Source of the DNA: Anaerolineae bacterium
Lineage (GTDB): Bacteria > Chloroflexota > Anaerolineae > 4572-78 > J111
DNA: 32,260 nucleotides
NCBI GenBank assembly: GCA_016931895.1
Contig: JAFGDY010000231.1
Coordinates: 1-32,260, forward strand
Direction of reading: 5' to 3'
Shown: positions 14,967 through 21,542 of the stretch, in pieces
How positions within the stretch are numbered: position 1 is the stretch's first letter
Layout: every line of letters begins with the position of its first letter
The notes under the pieces: generated by a model
The model's database searches: none
What the model was told of the DNA's origin: nothing
The model's input: the letters and a program-made list of their open reading frames with translations, nothing else
Program-made: the position numbers and the translations under genes

Positions 14967-15188
14967 CTAACACTGCCGGCAGGTAAATCCACAGAATGTA
15001 TTATAGCCATGTTGTAACAGGGCCGTATCGCATTCCGTGCCATTAGCCAATTTCCAATGACAATCCCAGAGATCGGTGCGTGGATTGCCCTGGTCATCGT
15101 AGGCCATGCATTTGGTTGACCCTGCGCCACATAATTCACCTGCCTTGCCTGCTTTGAGGTTGGTGCGAACATGCAAAATATCTTTCAT
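14967..15188 (-). CDS. Cys-rich mini-protein with VRTNLKAG tag (first of four)
   Basis: 73 residues. The start at 15188 is chosen because AAAGGAGG lies just upstream and because it aligns the tag MKDILHVRTNLKAG with its paralogues; a longer frame to 15278 has no support. Seven Cys occur in KCMAYDDQGN, LWDCHW, TECD and FCGFTCRQC. A hairpin (ATCCCACC at 14896-14903 with GGTGGGAT at 14918-14925) lies between this gene and the next copy and could adjust relative expression. It is the first gene of the tandem array after the glutaredoxin-like gene. Confidence 0.75.
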   Translation of the reverse strand: MKDILHVRTNLKAGKAGELCGAGSTKCMAYDDQGNPRTDLWDCHWKLANGTECDTALLQHGYNTFCGFTCRQC

Positions 15189-15249
15189 TATTGCCTCCTT
15201 TAATATGATGATAATGTTACCCGCCAAATATCGAAGGGGGAAACCCTTG

Positions 15250-15294
15250 TTACATGTTGCCGATTTGTTTTGCTGCAAGTTTTAAGCTGCCCAT
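15250..15294 (-). CDS. Possible 14-codon leader ORF with perfect Shine-Dalgarno
   Basis: ATG at 15294 is preceded by AAAGGAGGTGA, the best ribosome binding site in the locus, and opens the short frame MGSLKLAAKQIGNM before TAA. It lies between the glutaredoxin-like gene and the tagged mini-protein array. It may be a real mini-gene, a translational leader that keeps ribosomes on the transcript, or a relic of a lost gene. The sequence offers no further proof. Confidence 0.3.
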   Translation of the reverse strand: MGSLKLAAKQIGNM

Positions 15295-15334
15295 TCACCT
15301 CCTTTCTGGTCGGTTGCGTCGGCGCTGATGATGG

Positions 15335-15568
15335 TTACGGTTTGAGGGGAATTTCGGCGTAGCCCGTCCAGACAATGGTGGGAAAACCTTCCACAAAGTC
15401 CGGGCATTTTTCTGTGGCGCAGTCCACAAGCGTGTACGGCACTTTGTTGTTGTCAAAATATTGGCGCTGCTTTCGTGTCCACGAGCAGGTTGGCGTGCCG
15501 TACACAATTACGCCGGCACACAGGTGGGTATGAGTGGGGAATCCAGGCTTCAAGGCGTTATGGTTCAT
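15335..15568 (-). CDS. Monothiol glutaredoxin-like protein with tag-like N-terminus
   Basis: 77 residues with AGGAG seven bases before the ATG. After an unusual N-terminus (MNHNALKPGFPTHTHLCAG) it has a short thioredoxin-fold glutaredoxin body: beta strand VIVYGTPTC, active-site CSWT (C-x-x-T, a monothiol site), helix RKQRQYFDNN, VPYTLVDC, and the cis-Pro loop GFPTIVW. The final helix usual for the family is missing. The segment THTHLCAG aligns with the VRTNLKAG tag of the following mini-proteins, suggesting the tag was added to a redox domain. It may act on the thiols of the Cys-rich products. Confidence 0.75.
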   Translation of the reverse strand: MNHNALKPGFPTHTHLCAGVIVYGTPTCSWTRKQRQYFDNNKVPYTLVDCATEKCPDFVEGFPTIVWTGYAEIPLKP

Positions 15569-15648
15569 CCGTGATCTCCTACAGGTTTTCTGGTCCGCCT
15601 CTAACCTTTCATTAATGTTAAGAGTAACGCTTTTTAAAGGAAATATCT

Positions 15649-15689
15649 ATCAGAAAAATCTGATTTTTTATCAGAAAAGTCTGATTTTT
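15649..15689. promoter_or_regulatory. Tandem palindromes, candidate operator of the locus
   Basis: Two copies of ATCAGA-N4-TCTGAT occur at 15649-15664 and 15670-15685, with centres 21 bases apart, about two helical turns. Each is followed by a T-run on the plus strand. They lie about 80 bases upstream of the glutaredoxin-like start. Identical spacing and sequence suit cooperative binding of a dimeric regulator. They could also act as plus-strand terminators for anything reading rightward, but no gene does so here. Confidence 0.5.
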
Positions 15690-15784
15690 GTTACCCGTCC
15701 CTAATTCTTACTTCCTGCTTTCTCCTGGCGCGCCAGGCCGGCCAGGCTGTTTGCGCCGAGTTCATTTTGGCCGAGATAACGAGA

Positions 15785-15882
15785 AACTCGGCGTGCCGTA
15801 CACGGTTATGCCGGTGCGCACGTTGGCGCAACGCGCGCGTTGGCGCAAAGGGAAAATCCAGGGGTAAGGCGTTATAGCTCAT
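15785..15882 (-). pseudogene. Decayed partial copy of the glutaredoxin-like gene
   Basis: From an ATG at 15882 with a GGAG site upstream, the start MSYNALPLDFPF matches the start of the gene at 15335-15568 (MNHNALKPGFPT). The stretch GTGTACGGCACGCC encoding VYGTP is identical in both. Between them the copy gains a GC-rich insertion with a repeated TGCGCCAACG, which throws VYGTP out of the starting frame. After VYGTP the similarity ends. It is a truncated, frameshifted duplicate. In the shifted frame NVRTG also appears. Confidence 0.6.
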
Positions 15883-15999
15883 CCCACTTTCTCCACCAAT
15901 TATTTGACCCATCGCCTCATGATGTTGAGCCTGCGGTTCAATATACGCAGCGGTGCGGCTTTGTTAAACGTGTAGAGTTTGATTGGGGTAAATTACAGA

Positions 16000-16031
16000 G
16001 GCCCAAAAAATACCGAGGTATTTTTTGGGCC
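16000..16031 (-). terminator. Bidirectional-looking intrinsic terminator
   Basis: Perfect 15-base arms, GGCCCAAAAAATACC at 16000-16014 and GGTATTTTTTGGGCC at 16017-16031, pair around two bases. It lies about 105 bases past the stop of the CPBP-like gene and upstream of the peptide locus. It probably isolates the two minus-strand units. A weaker stem (AACCC/GGGTT) sits nearer the stop. Confidence 0.6.
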
Positions 16032-16135
16032 AATTCGGCCATTTGTAAAATCTACAAAACCGTTAATGTTAAAGTGGTAAAATTATACTTTGTTTGCCAG
16101 AGGCATACAACCCTAATAATTGGGGGTTTTAACAT

Positions 16136-16966
16136 TTACAAAACTTTATATTCAAAGCCCACCCGCTTTTGGGCCAGCCAAAGCAGGCCGGCCCCCACCA
16201 GCCCCATCAAAATCACCGCCGCTACGGCCAGAGGGAAACGCGGGCTAATGGCTTCGAGTTCGCCGATGTTCACCGCAAAATCAATCATAACGCCCACCGC
16301 ATGGAAAAAGGGCCAGATGATCAGCAGGTTATAGGTGAAGCTAAAAACGGATTGGTACATTATCCCCACCGCCAAGAGTTTGACCAATGCCAGTGTCGGG
16401 TCAGCTTCATAGGGCAACTGCGTGCCTACGTGCCACAGCACATACAGAACCGACGTGCCCAAGATAGCGGGTATCACGCCAAAAGCCCGGCGCAGCCGCA
16501 GATGAATAAAACCGTAGTACAAAAACAGCTCAAACAAACCGCCGGCCCAACTCAGCGCAAAAGCGGCCTGGCCCACCTGTTGCCAATTGACCGCGTTAAA
16601 GTCCGCCTGAAAGATAATCAGCGGGCTAAACAGTGCGGCCAACGCCACGTTCAGGATCAAACTGGTTCGCCAGCGGGCGCGGGTTAAGCCCAGGGCGGCC
16701 AGGCTGCGGCGTTCGGCCAGCAGGGTGTAACCCCAGGGAATGACTACCCCGCAGCCTATGTAAATAAGACCATAGTGAATAATTCGTGCGGCCCAAGACT
16801 CCCTCTCAAACAACAACAGCAATGCGCTTAACCCAAAGGCCAGCAGCCCGGCGCTTACGGTCACCCAGCTATGACGCGTGGGCTGCCAGCGAAATTGAAA
16901 CGCCTCGCGGCGCTGCGCCGCCAGCGTTATGACCAGAAAGAAAATCCCCATAAACAAGATTTCCAT
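16136..16966 (-). CDS. CPBP-like polytopic membrane protein
   Basis: 276 residues with about eight hydrophobic helices. The arrangement FELFLYYGFIHLRLRRAFG, then VLYVLWHVG, then FHAVGVMIDF resembles the CPBP (CAAX protease/bacteriocin-processing) family, whose motifs are EExxxR, FxxxH and HxxxN/D. Here the first motif keeps only one Glu and lacks the Arg, so proteolysis is doubtful. AAGGAGG precedes the ATG and the gene follows the methyltransferase by 21 bases. CPBP proteins sometimes serve as bacteriocin immunity factors, but its operon belongs to a PadR regulator, so no link to the peptide locus can be claimed. Confidence 0.65.
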   Translation of the reverse strand: MEILFMGIFFLVITLAAQRREAFQFRWQPTRHSWVTVSAGLLAFGLSALLLLFERESWAARIIHYGLIYIGCGVVIPWGYTLLAERRSLAALGLTRARWRTSLILNVALAALFSPLIIFQADFNAVNWQQVGQAAFALSWAGGLFELFLYYGFIHLRLRRAFGVIPAILGTSVLYVLWHVGTQLPYEADPTLALVKLLAVGIMYQSVFSFTYNLLIIWPFFHAVGVMIDFAVNIGELEAISPRFPLAVAAVILMGLVGAGLLWLAQKRVGFEYKVL

Positions 16967-16987
16967 GCTTGACCTCCTTGAGCCACA

Positions 16988-17668
16988 TTAAAAATGGCGG
17001 GCAGATTTGATGACCATCAACTCCATAAACCCTTCTTCAACCTGCCAGCCCGCCAGCCGCGATTGCGCCAGGATGCGCCGCAACTCGGCCGGGGTGTAAG
17101 ATGAGTTGATTGAATTCCAGTAGTGTACCCGAAAATCGCCGGGGATGGTTAATCCGATAAGCCAGGCAAAAAAGCGCGGCCAGGCTTGTTCCAGCCGCCG
17201 GGAATCGTGGATAATGTAGCCGCCGTTATCCTTAACCACGCGGGCTATCTCGTTAAAAATGGGCAAAGGGTCGGTCCAATGATGCAAGGAATCGTTTGAC
17301 ACCATCGCGTCAAACTCGCCCCGGTCAAAGGGCATAGCCCGGGCGTCGCCTTCGCGCCAGGTCAAGGCGCCGTTCAGTCCGGCGCGGGTCGCGTTTTCGC
17401 TGGCCAGGGTCAACATAGCCGGCGACATATCAAGCCCGACCACCTGGCCGCCTGTGCCCTGCAACAATCGGGCGATTTCAATGGCCACAAAACCCGGCCC
17501 GGTGCCAATATCCAGCACCTTGCCGCCCGGTGGAATACCCAAATCAACCACGCGCCGGGCCAATTGGCGGTATTCACTTTGCCGAAAACGATTGCCACCC
17601 ATAAACTCGTTAAAACGGCGGGCGTCTCTCATTTCGGCGATGGCCTGTTCTTCCGGTATACGGTTCAT
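16988..17668 (-). CDS. Class I SAM-dependent methyltransferase
   Basis: 226 residues with the Rossmann methyltransferase motifs in order: motif I VLDIGTGPGF (51-60), the acidic end of strand 2 at Asp80 (GLDMSPAML), motif II/III GDARAMPF and the motif IV region AMVSNDSLHHW. This is the UbiE/Methyltransf_11 type, which acts on small molecules such as quinones, lipids or drugs; the substrate is not predictable. AAAGGAG lies eight bases before the ATG. It is the second gene of a PadR-methyltransferase-CPBP set, suggesting control by PadR. Confidence 0.9.
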   Translation of the reverse strand: MNRIPEEQAIAEMRDARRFNEFMGGNRFRQSEYRQLARRVVDLGIPPGGKVLDIGTGPGFVAIEIARLLQGTGGQVVGLDMSPAMLTLASENATRAGLNGALTWREGDARAMPFDRGEFDAMVSNDSLHHWTDPLPIFNEIARVVKDNGGYIIHDSRRLEQAWPRFFAWLIGLTIPGDFRVHYWNSINSSYTPAELRRILAQSRLAGWQVEEGFMELMVIKSARHF

Positions 17669-17740
17669 GTTTTATCTCCTTTGTTATACAATATAAAATA
17701 TTTAAGTTTATATATAAATTCAAAAAAAGAATGCTCAAGT

Positions 17741-18277
17741 TTAGGCCCGGCGCTCTACTTTTGCCAACAGTTCCCGCGTCCAGGTCAGTTCGGCCTCAAA
17801 ATGCAACCGCGAGTGACTGAAAATGATCTTAACCATCTCCGAGGGCGCTTCCTCGTCGGTCATTACCTCGGCCTGGTGCGTATCCAGATGATTGAGAATA
17901 GCCTCCAGATGCGCCACCCGCCCATACAGGTAGCCCTTAACCTCCTCAAGAGGCAACGCCTCCATAAATATCAGACCAATATCAATGGTAAAGTAATGAC
18001 GCTCCAGGTTTTGCCATACTTCCCGCAGCAGGCGCTTAAACTCATCCTGACCGGTTTGGGTGATCTGGTAGATGGTGCGTGACGGGCGATGGCCTTCTTG
18101 CTCGGTGGCTATTTTTTCAATAAACCCTTCCTCGGCCAGTCTGCCCAGGGCAAAGTAGATAGAGCCAAAAGCAATATTGGTCCAATCGCCCATATGATCT
18201 TCAATGATGTGTTTGATTTCGTAACCATGCAGCGGCCTGTCGCGCAGCAAACCGAGAATGACCAAACGAACTGACAT
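17741..18277 (-). CDS. PadR-family transcriptional regulator
   Basis: 178 residues. The N-terminal winged helix (1-80) shows the PadR signature: VILGLLRDRPLHGYEI, then FGSIYFALGRLAEEGFIEK, then RTIYQITQTGQDEF. A C-terminal helical dimerisation domain follows (about 85-178). PadR proteins repress their own operon and respond to phenolics, drugs or cell stress. The gene heads the operon with the methyltransferase (72-base gap) and CPBP-like gene. AT-rich palindromes lie upstream of both this gene and the methyltransferase. Confidence 0.92.
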   Translation of the reverse strand: MSVRLVILGLLRDRPLHGYEIKHIIEDHMGDWTNIAFGSIYFALGRLAEEGFIEKIATEQEGHRPSRTIYQITQTGQDEFKRLLREVWQNLERHYFTIDIGLIFMEALPLEEVKGYLYGRVAHLEAILNHLDTHQAEVMTDEEAPSEMVKIIFSHSRLHFEAELTWTRELLAKVERRA

Positions 18278-18305
18278 TGAATTATCCTGAGTTAAATATT
18301 CTAGC

Positions 18306-18323
18306 TTGAATATTATATTTCAA
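18306..18323. promoter_or_regulatory. AT-rich palindrome, candidate PadR operator
   Basis: TTGAA and TTCAA arms surround an eight-base AT core, 29 bases upstream of the padR start. An AT-rich stretch with similar words (AATATAAAATATTTAAG) lies before the methyltransferase at about 17690-17715. Autoregulation through such sites is typical for PadR, but the match is short. Confidence 0.35.
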
Positions 18324-18843
18324 ATATTTTAATTTGTCAAAATACCCTACGACCACTTAAATCCGGCCAATCCTCAGCCCAAGTATCTGCATAATATTTA
18401 GCCATATGCGCAAGGCTTGGATAGAATATGACCAAATTCTATACCCAAAAGGTATCATTGAGATGATTTCACAACTTCCCCTCATTGCAGACATCCCCCT
18501 TCCCGATCGTATCCCGGAGGATTCTCATTGGTGGTAGTGGTCATAATCAACATGCCAGGCTAGTTTTGACCATCCGGCTTTTATTTGGCAAGCCGACTGG
18601 CCCAGAGTAAAATACTCTCATTCAATAATATTATCCTTTAGGGTTGAAGGATGCAATAAAACCACCTTGTCCAAATTGTGGTTATTCGGCCCGCTCCGCA
18701 TATCCGGCCACAATCGGTCCCTGACCCTGTCAGGCAGCACAATGTCCCGCCTGCCGGTCTATCCGGTTTTGTTCGCTCAGGCCGGAACCCGATTGCTCAT
18801 TATCACAATCAACCATATTTTCCCTCCGGCAGGATAAATTACC
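18324..18843. other. 520-base gap without a recognisable gene
   Basis: This intergenic stretch separates the minus-strand padR operon from the plus-strand kinase, so divergent promoters should lie here. I see no convincing paired -35/-10 boxes, no stable hairpin and no long frame with a ribosome binding site. A short zinc-ribbon-like string (KPPCPNCGYS, at about 18659) may be a transposase relic but is too brief to call. Confidence 0.4.
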
Positions 18844-20538
18844 ATGCGCTGGCAAGACTCTCCGTACACGCTGAATTTGTTGCTCTCTGCCGCTATTGCC
18901 GCTCTGTTTGCCTGGTTGGCCTGGCGACGGCGTTCCGCGCCGGGCGCGTTGCCCTTTGCCCTGGCAATGTTGTCCGTTGCAGTCTGGATGGCGGGTTATA
19001 CCATTTGCTGGGCCGGGGCCGATGCGTTTACCCAACTTGTAGGCATAAAAACAGTTTATCTGGCCATTGCCGTTGAACCGGCGGCATTTTTGGTGTTTGC
19101 CATCCAATACACCGGCAAAAACCACTGGCTCACCCGCCGCCATGTGACCCTGCTCACAGTGATTCCTCTGCTCACCCTGCTGCTCATTTGGACTAACAAT
19201 TGGCACGGCCTGTTTTGGAAAAGCATGTGGCTGGAAACCGGCGAAGGTTTGACCATTCTCCGTTGGGAACGCGGAATTTGGTCCAGAGTTAATGCGGTAT
19301 ATTCTTATGCCCTGGGGATATTTGCTTTTATTTTATTACTTCAGGCCTTTATCCGCGCCCCCCGTTTGTACCGCGCTCAAGCCGGCGCGGTGTTACTGGG
19401 CGGCATTGTATTTTGGGTGGTGGCTCTGACCAATTCGGTGAACACCTCGCGCTTGCTGCAAGACCGCCTGCTCAACCTATCGCCGTTCAGCACGGCTTTA
19501 TTTGGCCTGTCCATTCTTTTTGGCCTTGTCGGCTTTCGTCTGTTCGACATTGTGCCGATTGCCCGGACAAGGATTGTGGAAGGTTTGGACGATGGCGTAA
19601 TTGTTTTGGACGCGCAAAAGCGGATTATTGACCTCAACCCGGCGGCGCAGCGCTTGTTTGGTCAATCGGTAGTGACAGCGATTGGCCAACCGGCGGCGCA
19701 GGCGCTGGGAGAGTGGCGCGCCTTAGCCGAACTGTGCTGTGAGTCTGAGCCTGAACGAATGGAAATGAGGCTAGAGAATCAGGATTACGATGTGCGCGCG
19801 TCCCCAACTCCCTGACCGCCGGGGCAATCTCATTGGGCAGGTGATAGTTTTGCGTAACATTACCACACTCAAACACGCTCAAGCCGAACTGCTGCAACAG
19901 CAGCGGGCCGTGGCCATGCTTCAAGAACGCGAACGGCTGGCCCGCGAACTGCATGATAGCGTAGGTCAGGTGTTGGGTTATGTAAACGTGCAGGCGCAAA
20001 CCATCCGCGCCTTTCTATCCGGCGGCAAAAACGACGATGCCGACGCCCAACTGTTGCGCTTGGTGCATGTGGTCCAAGAGGCCCAGACCGATGTGCGCGC
20101 CTATATTTTCGGCGCCAAAACCGAACTAGCGCCGGGTCAGGGTTTAATTTCGGCACTGCGGCAATACCTGGCCCGCTTTAGCCAGAATTACGGTATTCCC
20201 ACCGCCTTGGACGCGCCTGATGAGGCTCAACTTTTTTCGCCCGTGGTCGAAGCGCACCTGTTTCGCATTATCCAGGAGGCGCTCAACAACGTGCGCAAAC
20301 ATATGCCTGCGCGCAATTGGCGCGGGTCAGTGTGAGTGTAGACCACGCCCAGGCCGAAATCAGCGTGGTTGACGACGGCATCGGCTTTGACCCCGCCCAA
20401 CCACTGCCCGATGAAGAGCAGCATTTCGGCAGCCGCATCATGCGCGAGCGCGCCGCCGAAATTGGAGCGCAGCTTAATGTTCAATCTGCGCCAGGCCAGG
20501 GAACGCGCGTCACCGTGCGGGTTCCCCGGTCATCGTGA
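18844..20538 (+). pseudogene. Sensor histidine kinase (7TM-PAS-HisKA_3-HATPase), two frame breaks
   Basis: Starting at ATG 18844, a seven-helix membrane sensor of the HisKA_7TM kind (residues about 5-235) leads to a PAS domain (GLDDGVIVLDAQKRIIDLNPAAQRLFG). Near 19800-19812 an extra base in CCCCAACTCCC shifts the frame. The next frame carries ERLARELHDSVGQVLGYV, the NarX-type HisKA_3 phospho-acceptor (His in LHDS), and the N-box EALNNVRKH. Near 20310-20325 a base seems missing, and the ATPase continues as VVDDGIGFD, SRIMRERAAEIGAQL and GQGTRVTV. The two shifts cancel, returning to the first frame. If they are sequence errors, this is an intact kinase of about 564 residues paired with the following regulator. 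Confidence 0.85.
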
Positions 20539-20553
20539 AAAAGTGAGTTATCT

Positions 20554-21223
20554 ATGAAAATTCTGCTGGTGGATGACCACGCTCTATTTCTGGAAGGTAT
20601 TAAAAATTTGCTAACCGCGCGCGGCGTGCAGGTGGTTGGCGTAGCCAGGGATGGGCTGGAGGGCGTTGGCTCAGACGCGCACCCTGCGCCCGGATGTCAT
20701 CTTGATGGATATTCAAATGCCGCGCTGCGATGGGCTGGCCGCCACCCGTTTGATTAAAGCGGAAATGCCGGAAATCAAAATCGTGATGCTCACCATGTCG
20801 GATGACGACGACGATTTATTTGAAGCCATCAAAAGCGGCGCGGCGGGCTACTTGCTTAAAAACCTTGACGCCGACGAGTTCTTTGATTTACTGGCGGGCT
20901 TGGCCCGCGGCGAAGCTCCGCTCTCGCGCAGCCTATCGGCAAAAATTTTACAGGAATTGGCCGGCATTGCCCTCTCCCCAAAAATGGAAACACCCTCCCC
21001 CAAACCACCCGAACTCACCGAACGGCAGCGAGAAGTGCTAACACTCGTGGCTCAGGGTTTAACTTACAAGCAGGTGGGCGAAAAGCTCTTTCTCACCGAG
21101 CGCGCTATCAAATACCACATGGGCGAGATTTTGGCGCGGCTGCATTTAGAAAACCGCGCCCAGGTGATTGCCTATGCCGCACGCGCGGGCCTGCTTCCCC
21201 CGGATAAAACCATTCCCGAATAA
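20554..21223 (+). pseudogene. NarL/LuxR-type response regulator, one frame break
   Basis: The receiver starts MKILLVDDHALFLEGIKNLL and runs to ARDGLE. An extra G around 20659-20664 (GAGGGCG) then moves the frame, after which it continues ALAQTRTLRPDVILMDIQMP (phospho-acceptor Asp in LMDIQMP), IVMLTMS and GYLLKNL. The C-terminal LuxR helix-turn-helix follows: LTERQREVLTLVAQGLTYKQVGEKLFLTERAIKYHMGEIL. It begins 15 bases after the kinase stop and is surely its partner. A perfect terminator follows. Without the extra base it is a normal regulator of about 222 residues. Confidence 0.88.
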
Positions 21224-21244
21224 GTTACTGTAACCCCCTGTTCC

Positions 21245-21279
21245 AAAGTACAGTCCTGGCCCGGTCAGGACTGTACTTT
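21245..21279 (+). terminator. Intrinsic terminator of the two-component operon
   Basis: Perfect 14-base arms AAAGTACAGTCCTG (21245-21258) and CAGGACTGTACTTT (21266-21279) enclose a seven-base loop and run into TTTTTGGGGG. It lies 22 bases past the regulator stop. Confidence 0.85.
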
Positions 21280-21356
21280 TTGGGGGCGCAAACTGTCTGG
21301 TGGGGCATTGTGTTGCCCCCCTGTTTCGGTTATGCTAATACCCGGTCAGGGAAAAA

Positions 21357-21489
21357 TGGCAGAACAACACAAAGTCATCCTCCTGGGCAATTCGGTCTTT
21401 ATCAGTTGTCCGGTCAGTCGCAGCCGGTGTTATCGGCGGATGATCTGATTCAGGTTATTCGGCGCAGTATCTCACCACACCAGAGTTGA
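21357..21489 (+). pseudogene. Remnant of a small gene, middle deleted
   Basis: ATG 21357 opens MAEQHKVILLGNSVFIS, which looks like the first strand of a small receiver-like protein common in Chloroflexota genomes. In the next frame the text runs LYQLSGQSQPVLSADDLIQVIRRS to TGA at 21489, which resembles the end of the same kind of protein. The centre (roughly 80-90 codons) is gone and the frame is broken at the joint near 21400. The family assignment is from memory of similar proteins and is tentative. Confidence 0.4.
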
Positions 21490-21542
21490 AGAATGTAGTT
21501 ACTAAAATATAAAACATTTGTAATTGAATTAAAGGAGACAAT

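Noticed and set aside
16136-16966. CPBP-like protein as the immunity gene of the lanthipeptide
   Set aside because: It belongs to the PadR operon, is separated from the locus by a strong terminator, and lacks most of the catalytic motif.
18654-18721. Zinc-ribbon-like string KPPCPNCGYS before the kinase
   Set aside because: Similar to the start of some transposases, but only about 20 codons long with no start codon, terminal repeats or further homology visible.
18678-19206. Overlapping frames around the kinase start on both strands
   Set aside because: They overlap the seven-helix sensor, which has a clear start and membrane pattern.
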